A DNA stretch of 64,000 nt, from NCBI RefSeq assembly GCF_004016445.2, contig NZ_SADT02000001.1:725630-789629 (forward strand), written 5' to 3'. The stretch is from Mesorhizobium sp. M2E.F.Ca.ET.219.01.1.1. GTDB lineage: Bacteria > Pseudomonadota > Alphaproteobacteria > Rhizobiales > Rhizobiaceae. The position numbers and the translations under genes are program-made. Shown in pieces: positions 17,814 through 25,939 of this stretch; position 1 is the first letter of the stretch; every line of letters starts with the position of its first letter. The notes under the pieces were generated by a model. The model ran no database searches and was not told the origin of the DNA. It was given only the letters and a program-made list of their open reading frames with translations.

Positions 17814-18194
17814 GACGGCTTTCCTCTGGAGTAGGCGGTGGAGGGGAGGGGTTCGATCATTCGTGCATGGTCGAAACGCCACCCGGACGCAAGGACATGT
17901 TCTAACCCTGTCGCTGGCGCGGCGTCAACTTCCATGCAACTATGTTTCCTGTTAAGAAAGAGTGTTCCTGCCGCCGGGCCTCTTGAAGGCAGTCGTTTCG
18001 GGTCCGGTCGTTGCGCCGTATAGAAGCCAGAGCGGGGGCCGTTTCGCCGTCTCAAAACAGCCGCCTAATGCGCGAAAAGCGACAGGGGTGAAGGCGCAAA
18101 TCCGCCATCGCCCCTGACCACTGAGAGCCGGGCTACAGCAATTCCAGGAAAAGTGTGTAACGGTTTTCCGTCCGGAATTGCGCAAGAACAAACA
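17814..18194. other. Intergenic region upstream of fhs, no gene seen
   Basis: This 380-bp stretch holds the fhs promoter region and, at 18138-18181, a palindromic repeat. No reading frame here resembles a protein family I know, and I see no RNA gene. Confidence 0.6.
18138..18181. repeat. GCAATTCC palindromic element
   Basis: Arms GCAATTCCaGGAAAA and TTTTCCgtccGGAATTGC flank an eleven-base loop. Relatives sharing TTCCTGGAAT(T)GCT occur near 11797, 47052 and 59492, so this is a dispersed family of short intergenic palindromes. Confidence 0.65.
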
Positions 18195-18239
18195 AATAGA
18201 GCGGTCCTCCGTTTCCGTGAAACGGAGAACCGCTCTATT
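18195..18239 (-). terminator. Terminator of the DUF2333 gene
   Basis: On the minus strand AATAGAGCGGT-t-CTCCGTTTC is matched by GAAACGGAG-g-ACCGCTCTATT around a three-base loop, then TTTGTTTGTTC. The left arm includes the TAG stop codon at 18235-18237. This closes the 18.2-25.6 kb gene set. Confidence 0.85.
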
Positions 18240-19359
18240 GGGTCAGGACGTTGCTGATCTCGACCATGTTGGAGCGCACGCGCAGGATGTAGAAGCCCAT
18301 CGTCGTCAGATGCGTCGGCAACAGCCAGCCATCCTCGCGGCCGTTGGCGATGATGAAGGGCTGGATGCGCAGCGCCGAGACGAACTGCGAATCCATCGTG
18401 TCCCACAGGCTCTGCAGGTGCTTTTCCTTGAGCACGTCCTCGAAGTCGGCCTGTGCGCCCTTCATGAGGCCGTAATAGGCATAGAGCTGGCCATAGGCGA
18501 ACCAGAAGCGGTCGTCGGCGCGGGTATCGAACCAGCCATTGTTGTGGTTCTCGGCGCGCTCCTTGAGGATCGCCGAGGTCGAGCCGATATCCGAGGCGAT
18601 GCGGTCGATATATTGCTTGAGATTGTCGGCGCGCGCGTCGAACGTCGCCTGGCAGGTGGCGAGACGCGCATTGAAGGAACGCAGCTTGCGCACCGCGTCG
18701 CGATAATAGCTCGGCGTCGGCGTCTTGGGGCCGAAGGGGTTCAGGCCGAAATACCAGGTGTACTCGTCGAACTGCAGATTGCCGCGAGCGTCCTGCAGGT
18801 CGGCATCGATCTGCGAGGTTGTGCGCACGCGGCCGAGATTATCGGCAAGCTCTGTCGCGGTGCGCCGCACGGCCTGATTGATGCCGCGCTGGAAGGATGC
18901 CTTGTTGTCCATCCACGGCGTGTTGTCCCAGTCGATGCCGAACAGGCCGAGCTTGTAGAGGATCATCGACGAGATCCAGGCATTCTGGTTGACGTTGAAG
19001 TCGGTCAGATCGGCCGCGACCTGGGCGATCGCGGAGTTGCCGCAGGTTTTTGCCGTGTCGGTGCCGGCGCCGGCGGAAACCTGCTCGCCGGCGGAAACGT
19101 TGCGCTTCTCGAACGTGTAGGTGGCGGGATAATTCGGGTTGAAATTGTTCCACCACTGCGTGGCGTAGAAGAAATTGGCGTAAAGGCCGATCAACACCAC
19201 AAGGGCAAGGCCGACCACGGCCTTCAGGATCCAGCCGCGCTGTCCGTACCAGCGACCAACCCACATGAACGGCCAAAGGATAATGCCGATAACGAAGCCG
19301 ATACCGCGGCCGATCCACTGGAATATCCGGGTGAAGAAGTTCACGATCGGGTCGAGCAT
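18235..19359 (-). CDS. DUF2333-family membrane-anchored protein
   Basis: A 374-residue protein with a hydrophobic N-terminal region (WIGRGIGFVIGIILWPFMWV) and a clear membrane span near residues 45-68 (LKAVVGLALVVLIGLYANFF). A largely helical domain follows that should be periplasmic. The stretch from about residue 150 (a conserved Phe/Gln/Arg-rich helix) through DADLQDARGNL and FDARADNLKQYIDRIASDIGSTSA matches what I know of DUF2333. No catalytic motif is evident. It is the last gene of the uncharacterised minus-strand set, 103 bp after the 434-residue protein gene, and ends in a strong terminator. I infer it is the membrane anchor of that system. Confidence 0.8.
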   Translation of the reverse strand: MLDPIVNFFTRIFQWIGRGIGFVIGIILWPFMWVGRWYGQRGWILKAVVGLALVVLIGLYANFFYATQWWNNFNPNYPATYTFEKRNVSAGEQVSAGAGTDTAKTCGNSAIAQVAADLTDFNVNQNAWISSMILYKLGLFGIDWDNTPWMDNKASFQRGINQAVRRTATELADNLGRVRTTSQIDADLQDARGNLQFDEYTWYFGLNPFGPKTPTPSYYRDAVRKLRSFNARLATCQATFDARADNLKQYIDRIASDIGSTSAILKERAENHNNGWFDTRADDRFWFAYGQLYAYYGLMKGAQADFEDVLKEKHLQSLWDTMDSQFVSALRIQPFIIANGREDGWLLPTHLTTMGFYILRVRSNMVEISNVLTQ

Positions 19360-19462
19360 GGCTGTGGCACCCCCTTAGAGCATTTCACCGTTTCAAGGGA
19401 AACGGCGATCTGCCTAACCCTTTGTTTTGGCGCACATTCCGGACGGAAACCGCCCAGACCTT

Positions 19463-20767
19463 CTAGTCAGTCAAGCCGTAAAGGCGTGCGCGGAACGCCG
19501 CCTTGTCCTTCAAATATGTGGTTTTCAGAACGTCCACAACATGGCTTCGCCAGGCGTCGCTCAAGCCGTCATAGTCCTTGTAGAAGCCGGGCTTGTTGAA
19601 GACGTAACGCGAAACGAAGTCCTGCGGCACGAAATCCGAGATCAGCTGGTTGGTCAGCCATGCATCGGGGTGTTCGGGCTTGGCGCGCACGACCAGGAAG
19701 CGCTGGCGCGGCGGCACGTCCTCGATCTTGAGATGACCGAGTTGGGCGATTTCGCGCTTGGCGGCGTTGAGGAAGGGAAAGTTCCCGTCGCTTGCGATCA
19801 GGTCGGCATGGCCGAGAATCCAGGTCTGCAGCCAGACCTTGTCGACATCGGTCAGGTTGCGGTTGGGCTCGGCATCGCGGATCAGCGCGCGCACGATCAT
19901 CTCGGCGCGATGCTCTAGATAGCCGGAGGCCTCGATCCACGAGGCGCGCGGCAGGTCGACGCGGCCGGTGGCGGCAAGGAAGCGGAACACCTTGTCGGCG
20001 TCGTTGATCGACAGGTAGCTGACCTGCCAGGGGCGCGAGCGGCGGAAGCCGGGAGCGGCCGGATCGCAGATCACCGTCGTCATATCGGGATCGACGAAGA
20101 CGTAGAGGCCGCCGAAATGGCTGGTCCAGTAGGCATTGTGGCGGAAGATCACCTGGTCGGGGACCAACGCGTTCTCACGGATGTCGCCGCAGACCTTGGC
20201 GAGATCGACCATGCGCTGGAGCATGGCGCTGTCGCGCCAGGCGTCCGGCTCCTGCTTCAGCCGGTCGACCAGCTTGCCGAGTTCGGCCGCCTTGCCCAGC
20301 ACATCCTCGGCCGACAGCACCTTGAACTCGACCTGGTTGATCGACAGCAGGTCCTCGATGTCGTTGACCTTGGGAACCGAGTCCTCGATCTCGCCGTAGA
20401 TCACGTCCTTGATGGTCAGCGCGTCGATGGCGCGCTGGTTCTTCGACATGAACTCGAACATCAGCTGCGAGGTGTTGGAGAAGGCGGTGTGCACCACGGG
20501 CAGGTCGATCTGCGACGGCGTCAGGATGATGAAGCGGCGGTTGACCTCGTTGGGATCGAGATAGTCGAAATCGCCGCACTCTTCAGCGATTTCGGGCGAG
20601 AAGCCGGTGCGGTCGATCTGGAAGCTCTTCAGCTTGGTCGGCTCGAGGCCGAAGGCGACAAGAGCCTTGTTGTAGCGCTGGATGAGATGCGGCTCGTCGA
20701 CAGTGAGCAGACGGCCGTAGATCAGCTCATTGTCGCGCAGGAGGTCGGGTTTTTTGGCGGCCTTCAT
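19463..20767 (-). CDS. Conserved-looking protein of unknown function, AAA cluster
   Basis: A 434-residue soluble protein, MKAAKKPDLLRDNELIYGRL to LYGLTD, without signal peptide or membrane span. I do not recognise a domain with confidence. It is mixed alpha/beta, with a strongly acidic middle (SINQVEFKVLSAEDVLGKA) and a C-terminal helical part rich in aromatic residues. It lies between the frameshifted DUF559 gene and the DUF2333 gene on the minus strand. Before that insertion it would have directly followed the AAA ATPase gene. Its ATG lies inside the end of the frameshifted DUF559 frame, which I regard as accidental. It is likely a partner or substrate adaptor of the ATPase, by context only. 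Confidence 0.75.
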   Translation of the reverse strand: MKAAKKPDLLRDNELIYGRLLTVDEPHLIQRYNKALVAFGLEPTKLKSFQIDRTGFSPEIAEECGDFDYLDPNEVNRRFIILTPSQIDLPVVHTAFSNTSQLMFEFMSKNQRAIDALTIKDVIYGEIEDSVPKVNDIEDLLSINQVEFKVLSAEDVLGKAAELGKLVDRLKQEPDAWRDSAMLQRMVDLAKVCGDIRENALVPDQVIFRHNAYWTSHFGGLYVFVDPDMTTVICDPAAPGFRRSRPWQVSYLSINDADKVFRFLAATGRVDLPRASWIEASGYLEHRAEMIVRALIRDAEPNRNLTDVDKVWLQTWILGHADLIASDGNFPFLNAAKREIAQLGHLKIEDVPPRQRFLVVRAKPEHPDAWLTNQLISDFVPQDFVSRYVFNKPGFYKDYDGLSDAWRSHVVDVLKTTYLKDKAAFRARLYGLTD

Positions 20768-20771
20768 CTTT

Positions 20772-20829
20772 CCTTCTCCCCGTTCACGGGGAGAAGGTGC
20801 CCGAAGGGCGGATGAGGGGCAGCGCCGGC
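20772..20829. repeat. REP-like palindromic element, left copy
   Basis: It holds CCTTCTCCCCGTTCACGGGG followed by AGAAGG and the small palindrome GCCCGAAGGGC, then GGATGAGGGGC. A nearly identical copy lies in inverted orientation at 21244-21298, with one mismatch over about 48 bases. The two bracket the DUF559 pseudogene. Confidence 0.85.
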
Positions 20830-20831
20830 GC

Positions 20832-21243
20832 TCATCGTTTTAGTTCCGACTTCGCAGCCGGCAGAAATTTCGCGTCGATACCAATCATCTTCCGATCCAA
20901 CCGACCATCCAACGCCGCAACAATCGTCTCGAGCACACCCACGGCTGGTCAGAACATCCGCATGCCAAACTCTCAATACCGACCAACCATTTCCGTTCAT
21001 CGTCTCGTCTCTGTATCGATCCCTAGATCGGCCCGCGTGCTGGCTGCCGTCGACTTCGACGACCAGGTTGGCTTCGCGGCAAGCGAAGTCCGCGAAATAG
21101 GGCCCAATCGGTAGCTGACGTACAAACTTATGGCCATTCAATCGCCGTCCGCGCAGTTCATGCCAAAGCCTTTCCTCGGCATCGTTCTCAGTCTTCCGTA
21201 GCTCACGGGCTCTTGCTATTTTCTGCTTATTTCTGCCACGCAT
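20832..21243 (-). pseudogene. DUF559 endonuclease-like gene, frameshifted
   Basis: The start MRGRNKQKIARARELRK leads into a normal DUF559 (Vsr-like fold) protein: NDAEERLWHELRGRRLNGHK, FVRQLPIGPYFADFACREAN, LVVEVDGSQH and GWSVLRVWHADVLT. Around 20937-20942 the frame breaks. After DVLTSR the expected GVLETIVAALDGRLDRKMIG continues in another frame, as if two bases were lost, and ends at a TGA at 20832. In the original frame the ribosome instead runs on through the left REP copy to 20764, making a tail PPFGHLLPVNGEKER. A shifted C terminus costs the domain its last helix, so I call it broken. It sits within an otherwise co-directional gene set and is flanked by inverted REP copies. Confidence 0.8.
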
Positions 21244-21298
21244 GGCGCCGCCCCTCATCCGCCCTTCGGGCACCTTCTCCCCGTGAACGGAGAGAAGG
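21244..21298. repeat. REP-like palindromic element, right copy
   Basis: Inverted copy of 20772-20829: GCCCCTCATCCGCCCTTCGG, then GCACCTTCTCCCCGTGAACG and GAGAGAAGG. It abuts the start codon of the DUF559 pseudogene and lies six bases from the end of the AAA ATPase gene. Confidence 0.85.
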
Positions 21299-21304
21299 AA
21301 AAGA

Positions 21305-23209
21305 TCACCACGCCCCCTTCTTCTTCAACTCCTCCATCTCGCGCGCCGCGCGCTCGCGTAGCCTTGCGTCACGCAGCAGCTTTTCCACCGCGGCGTCGTC
21401 GGACTTGTCGGAATAGCGGAATTCGGAATCGGCGTAGCGGTTGATCTCCTGCATGACCATGTCCATCGAAAATGGTCCGCGCAGTTCTTCGATCATCGCC
21501 TTCTTGTCGTCGTAGCTCTTGTGCATGAAGGCTTCCGGCTTCTCGAACCAGTCGTCCGGCAGCTCGATATCCATGGCGCGCATTTTTATCGCGTCGGTGA
21601 CGTTCTTGATGGCGCGGCCGGTGAAGCGCGGTTCGGCGTCCTTGATCATGTGCAGATAGGTGCCGATATCGGCCATGGTCTTGGGCGCGCCATTTTCCTT
21701 CATGTAGCGCTCATAGACCTTCATCAGCCCATCTTCCTGCGGCTTCTCGTGCTCTTCATAGGCTTCGGCCACGGCACGCTGGATCTCCTGCGCGGCATAG
21801 AGCTCGTGGTCCCCAAGCGGGATCTTGTGGTTCTTGCCGGCGAGCAGCACGAAGATGTCGATATAGTCGTCGCGGGTCTGCGGGCCGTCGACCAGCCAGC
21901 GGGCGCCGGCGCGCTGGCGCAGCGCATCGTCGACGTTTTCGGGGTAGTTGGAGAACATGCCGAAGGAGCAGTTGCCGCGCACGACCGTCGAGGCGCCGGC
22001 GAAAGCGTCCATCAGCACGCCGGTGATCTCCTGCTGCCCGGCCGACGCGCGGTCGTCTGAGCGGCGCGCGGCCACCTGGTCGATGTCGTCGATGGTGCCG
22101 AAGCCGATGACGCGCGGATTGAGCACGTTGTTGATGAACTGGCGGCAGTTCTGACCTGACTTGCCCTGATAGGACGAGATCTGGTCGACGCCGAAATTCT
22201 CGTAAGCAAAAGGATAGCCGGCGACCTGGCAGTAGCCGTTGACGAGGCCGGCGATCATCTGGATCAGCGTCGTCTTGCCGGTGCCCGGCGCGCCGTCGCC
22301 GATGAAGGTGAAGAGGAAGCCGCCGAGCTCGACGAAGGGGTTCAACTCACGCTCGAAGTCGTAAGCCATCAGCATCTTGGCCAGCCTGACCGACTGGAAT
22401 TTGGCGATGTGGTTGCCGACGACCTCTTCCGGTTTCTTGAAGGTCATCACCAGCGGCTTGGAACGCTTGCCGGGCGCGACGTCGAAACCGTCGAGGGTGA
22501 AGTCGTCGACATCGATGCGGATATGCGCGTTCTCGAATGGGCCGATGCCGTCGAAGCGGTCTTTGCGCGCGAGCAGCCCGTCGATGGCGACACGGGCAAA
22601 TGCCCGCGCCCGTGTCGTCAGGTCCGCGTCATCCTTCGAGCCGGCGATCGCCTTGTCCAGGCCGGCGACGATCGATTTCACCGCGTCCTGCGGCGTGTCG
22701 AACAGGAAATCGGGCTCGGCGGTGTCGTTCGGCGCCTCGCCGTCGCTGTCGATCAGCTGGAACAGATAGGAGGCAAAGCTGAAAGCGGAGACGTAAGCCG
22801 ACGCCGAGAGAAGCTTCTTGAAGGTGGCCGCCTCGTCTCCTTCCAGCGGAGCGCGCGTGTTTTTCGCCTGCAAGCTTTCAAGGTCGGAGCCTTCGGCGAA
22901 GACATCGGAAATGGCGAGCGCGATCGCCAGGCCACGGCGGGCACGGTAGAGCAGCGTGTGCTGCGGGATCGTCATCAACTGGTCGTCGGGATGGATCGCT
23001 GCGACCGTCTTTGTGAGCTCGACCTCGCGCGTGCGGCGCACCGAACCGACCGAAACGGTCGAGACGAAGCGGCGGTTGGTGCCGGCAAGCGCGGTGCCGG
23101 ACTCGCGCGCCGGATCCTCCAGCACGACGATACGGGTGATGAAGCTCTGCGCAATGGCGCGGTGCTTTTCGATTGCGGCTTCCGAGATCGTGGTCAGGCC
23201 GGTGTCCAT
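21305..23209 (-). CDS. AAA-family ATPase of unknown role
   Basis: A 634-residue ATPase. Residues 1-290 form an N-terminal region of unknown fold. The AAA core follows: Walker A GDGAPGTGKTTL at 304-315, Walker B VIGFGTIDDID at 367-377, and a second region of homology FSNYPENVDDALRQRAGARW at 419-438 with candidate arginine fingers. A 190-residue C-terminal extension has lid-like helices and a charged tail ending REMEELKKKGAW. Walker B carries Asp-Asp where Asp-Glu is usual. The domain resembles classical AAA unfoldases more than MoxR. It lies 24 bp downstream of the 382-residue protein gene on the same strand. I infer a remodelling motor for that set; its client is unknown. Confidence 0.85.
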   Translation of the reverse strand: MDTGLTTISEAAIEKHRAIAQSFITRIVVLEDPARESGTALAGTNRRFVSTVSVGSVRRTREVELTKTVAAIHPDDQLMTIPQHTLLYRARRGLAIALAISDVFAEGSDLESLQAKNTRAPLEGDEAATFKKLLSASAYVSAFSFASYLFQLIDSDGEAPNDTAEPDFLFDTPQDAVKSIVAGLDKAIAGSKDDADLTTRARAFARVAIDGLLARKDRFDGIGPFENAHIRIDVDDFTLDGFDVAPGKRSKPLVMTFKKPEEVVGNHIAKFQSVRLAKMLMAYDFERELNPFVELGGFLFTFIGDGAPGTGKTTLIQMIAGLVNGYCQVAGYPFAYENFGVDQISSYQGKSGQNCRQFINNVLNPRVIGFGTIDDIDQVAARRSDDRASAGQQEITGVLMDAFAGASTVVRGNCSFGMFSNYPENVDDALRQRAGARWLVDGPQTRDDYIDIFVLLAGKNHKIPLGDHELYAAQEIQRAVAEAYEEHEKPQEDGLMKVYERYMKENGAPKTMADIGTYLHMIKDAEPRFTGRAIKNVTDAIKMRAMDIELPDDWFEKPEAFMHKSYDDKKAMIEELRGPFSMDMVMQEINRYADSEFRYSDKSDDAAVEKLLRDARLRERAAREMEELKKKGAW

Positions 23210-23233
23210 GAAGGATGCTCCGCGGTTTGACGA

Positions 23234-24382
23234 TCATACATCGCTGATGACCTGTCCGTTGGACAGGATGTGGACCTTGTAGCCGGAAAAGATCTTCTGC
23301 GCCTCGCCCGCGGCGTAGAGCGCCTGGTAGGCCTCATGCGGGATCAGCGCGTGGTTCTCATAGCTCGAGACGCCCTGGCGCGCCGCTTCGAGATCGTCGG
23401 TGTTGATAAAGAATTCCTGGGTCGTCTTCTCGCTGGAGAACAGCCCCTTGCGGCCGGGCTTCTCGCTCCTGGAAAAGACCTCCTGGATTGTCCAGGTGAG
23501 CAGCCAGGCATTCTCGGGCTTGCGCACTTTGGAGAGCACCTCGGCCACGGTCGAATTGTTGTCGGTGATGCCGGCCGAGTAGAAGGGCCCGAGCACGACG
23601 CGCCGCAACTGCTTGGGATGCAGCGGCTCGAAATCCTTGTCGAGATTGACCGCGATCGTTGCCGGCGAGAGCGTGTAGGCGGAATTCTTCTCGGTGAAGT
23701 CGTCGAAGCGGTGCGCAAGCTCGGGATTGAGCAGGCCGTCGACGGGAAGGGGAATGTCGACACGCTCGTTCAGCTTGCCGGTGCTGTCGTCGACCAGCTG
23801 GCGAACCATGCTTTCCGAGGAATCCTCGACCGTCACCATGTAGATCAGCGGCAGGTTGGCGCTGCCGTCGAACGTGGCCCAGTGGACGAGATAATAGGGC
23901 CGCATGGTCTTCGGGTTGACCGAAACCTTCGCCGTCTGCGCCAGCGTGAAGGGGCCGAAGGTCGCCTCGCTCTTGACGTCCTCCAGATAGAGCCGCTCGG
24001 CCATCGACTTCTGCAGCGCCTCGGGAAATTCCTTGTGGCGCAGGATGAAGTCGGCCATCTCCTCGCGCAGCTCGCCGGCCTGCGGGATGTTGGCCAGGCG
24101 CGCATCGGCCTGCTGGCGGTCGTTCTCCAATTCGAGCAGGTTCTGGAAAACGGGATAGCCGCTGTCGGCGCGCGATATACGGAAGGTGTCCATGAAGCCC
24201 AGCCGGTTGCGCCAGCAGGCAAAGGATTTGTCCAGTCGCGTGATATATTCCGCGACGATCTTGGCGACGATGCCGTGCCGGTAAAGCGGCGAGCGGTCGT
24301 CGCGCATGAACACTTCCAGTCCGCCCAGCGCCGCCGTGATGGCGGAGAAATAGCGTGCCGCCGCGTCGTTCTCAGGTGTCAT
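23234..24382 (-). CDS. Protein of unknown function, AAA cluster
   Basis: A 382-residue soluble protein, MTPENDAAARYFSAITAALG to HILSNGQVISDV. I recognise no family. The first 130 residues are predicted helical with charged repeats (QQADARLANIPQAGELREEM). The middle is beta-rich (YYLVHWATFDGSANLPLIYM), and a further alpha/beta segment follows with LRRVVLGPFYSAGIT. No signal peptide, membrane span or metal motif is seen. It is 24 bp upstream of the AAA ATPase gene and shares its strand, so co-expression is very likely. Upstream of it lie two strong hairpins that separate it from the coiled-coil gene. Confidence 0.75.
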   Translation of the reverse strand: MTPENDAAARYFSAITAALGGLEVFMRDDRSPLYRHGIVAKIVAEYITRLDKSFACWRNRLGFMDTFRISRADSGYPVFQNLLELENDRQQADARLANIPQAGELREEMADFILRHKEFPEALQKSMAERLYLEDVKSEATFGPFTLAQTAKVSVNPKTMRPYYLVHWATFDGSANLPLIYMVTVEDSSESMVRQLVDDSTGKLNERVDIPLPVDGLLNPELAHRFDDFTEKNSAYTLSPATIAVNLDKDFEPLHPKQLRRVVLGPFYSAGITDNNSTVAEVLSKVRKPENAWLLTWTIQEVFSRSEKPGRKGLFSSEKTTQEFFINTDDLEAARQGVSSYENHALIPHEAYQALYAAGEAQKIFSGYKVHILSNGQVISDV

Positions 24383-24415
24383 GGGGCTGCCGTGGAGATG
24401 AGATCAGCCGCACCG

Positions 24416-24459
24416 CCCAAGCAGCTATTCGTGGGATGCCCCACGAATAGCTGCTTGGG
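24416..24459. repeat. Perfect 20-bp inverted repeat with a 4-base loop
   Basis: CCCAAGCAGCTATTCGTGGG, loop ATGC, then its exact complement. It lies in the 136-bp gap between the coiled-coil and 382-residue protein genes. A T-rich run follows on the plus strand only, so on the coding strand it is not a canonical terminator. It may be an mRNA processing or stabilising hairpin. Confidence 0.85.
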
Positions 24460-24473
24460 TTCCTTTGTTTTTC

Positions 24474-24518
24474 GCAGGTTCTGACCGCAAAACCGTGGAA
24501 CACTTTTGCGGAACCTGC
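24474..24518. repeat. Second inverted repeat downstream of the coiled-coil gene
   Basis: Arms GCAGGTTCtgaCCGCAAAA and TTTTGCGGAACCTGC surround a short loop, immediately after the coiled-coil gene's stop codon on the minus strand. With 24416-24459 it makes a pair of tandem hairpins that could attenuate or protect the transcript. Confidence 0.75.
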
Positions 24519-25607
24519 TTAGGACTGCACGTAGTTGGCGGAATTGTGCTTCTTCATCACCTCGTCGAAGCGGCGCGCGAAAGCGTCGTCAGCAAGCTTC
24601 TTGCGCCGCTGGATGTCGGCTGAAGCCACCATGTTCTTCTCATGCATTTCAAGCAGGTCGCCGATATGCTTCTGCGAGGCGGCGCCGATGCCGGCCATGG
24701 TCTCTTCCGCCGTGTTGTCGACCTGGCTACCCAGCGTGTTGATCTTGTGGGCGACGTCCTGCTGGGCGGCCGTCTTCAGCGAATCTTCCAGGGCCTTGTA
24801 GAGGACGATGCGCTGCTCGGTGTCGATGGTCAGCTTGTTGATCAGCGTCGACTGCGCGGCGATCTGGTTGTTGAGCGAATCGACGAAGGTCTGGAACATC
24901 GAGGTGTAGCGCTCCAGCGTCTGGCTTTCGGCGAGCAGTTCCTGTTCCTTGGCCTGCTTTTCGTTGTACTCGGTCGCCATTTTGGAGCGCTCGCCCTCGA
25001 GCTCGGTGCGCTCCTTCTGGGTCGTGGACGCGGCGATCTTGTTCTCGATGTCGAGCAGCAGGGGGTTCAATTCCTCGATGCGCTTCTGCACCGTTTCCAG
25101 ATTGGTCATGGTCGTCTTGCGGCGCTCGATCACCTGCGACAGGCTGGTCTCGGAAGTCTTGTAGCGCTGGTCGAGGACCTGCTTCTGCGCCTTCAGGATG
25201 CCGACGATGGTGTCCGACTTCGCCAAAAGCTCCTGCAGGTTGCCGGCCAAGGACATGTTGCGGACGCGGTCGGTGCGCATGCGCTGCTTGCGCTGCGCCG
25301 AAAAGACGCCGACGAAGTTTTCCCAGCCGGTATAGTTCTTCATGCTCTCGAATTCGGCGCCGAAGACGTTGGTGGCGTCTTCAAGCCCGATGATCAGGTC
25401 GGCGATGTTGCCTTCCATGACCTTCTGCTGCTTGAGCACGTCCTCGATGCGGGCGTTCTCGATGTCGAAATTGGCGTCGCCGATCTTCTTATCGGCCTGA
25501 GCGAGCGTGTCGAGCACCGTGCCGGACTGCTCGATCTTGGTGCGCATGTCCTGCACGACCTGCTTGGTCTTGGCAATTTCGGCATCGAAATTCTGCAATG
25601 TCGCCAT
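24519..25607 (-). CDS. Long coiled-coil protein of unknown function
   Basis: A 362-residue protein that is almost wholly predicted coiled coil: heptad-rich from about residue 1 to 60, and again from 120 to 340 (RKTTMTNLETVQKRIEELNP and TELEGERSKMATEYNEKQAK among others). A less regular segment lies around GWENFVGVFSAQRKQR. It has no signal peptide or membrane span, so it is probably cytoplasmic. The start MATLQNFDAE follows GGGAGG. The general look recalls PspA/TelA-type scaffolds, but I cannot assign it to either. It is the first gene of the minus-strand set ending at 18235. Its N terminus is Ser/Thr-poor and Lys/Glu/Gln-rich. Confidence 0.8.
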   Translation of the reverse strand: MATLQNFDAEIAKTKQVVQDMRTKIEQSGTVLDTLAQADKKIGDANFDIENARIEDVLKQQKVMEGNIADLIIGLEDATNVFGAEFESMKNYTGWENFVGVFSAQRKQRMRTDRVRNMSLAGNLQELLAKSDTIVGILKAQKQVLDQRYKTSETSLSQVIERRKTTMTNLETVQKRIEELNPLLLDIENKIAASTTQKERTELEGERSKMATEYNEKQAKEQELLAESQTLERYTSMFQTFVDSLNNQIAAQSTLINKLTIDTEQRIVLYKALEDSLKTAAQQDVAHKINTLGSQVDNTAEETMAGIGAASQKHIGDLLEMHEKNMVASADIQRRKKLADDAFARRFDEVMKKHNSANYVQS

Positions 25608-25939
25608 TGGGGCCTCCCGCTTCGGCATCCGTTTCCATGTCGTGGCGGCGAATATATGTGGGGCTTCAAGGGATTGAAAGAAGGAAGACAAGGAGAGACG
25701 TCAAAACAAAAGAACTGGTCAGGTCCTTGAAAGACAAGGCAAGCATGCGTAAGGCGCCCAGTAACGCGCGCCGGGTTTAAACAGCTTTAGCTGATATGCC
25801 TTAAGCTCTTGTTTTTGCGAACAGCCAAGGTGATGAAACAGCGTCGGCGAATCTGTTGCGGCGGGCGATGACGAAATCAATGGTTCAACGGCCAGCCTTT
25901 CGCGCGACGGTTGGGCGATGCCGGTTTCTTCCGCGCCGA
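25608..25939. other. Intergenic region between cytochrome c and coiled-coil genes
   Basis: About 330 bp with no convincing gene. It should hold the promoter of the coiled-coil gene and the 3' flank of the cytochrome gene. An AT-richer patch with GTTTAAAC lies near 25777. I can name no operator or RNA here. Confidence 0.5.

Noticed and set aside
16287..17834. A 515-codon open frame on the plus strand
   Set aside because: It is the reverse complement of fhs, whose P-loop and signatures are unmistakable.
20764..20767. ATGA overlap between the DUF559 frame and the next gene
   Set aside because: It exists only because the frame is shifted; the ancestral stop is at 20832.
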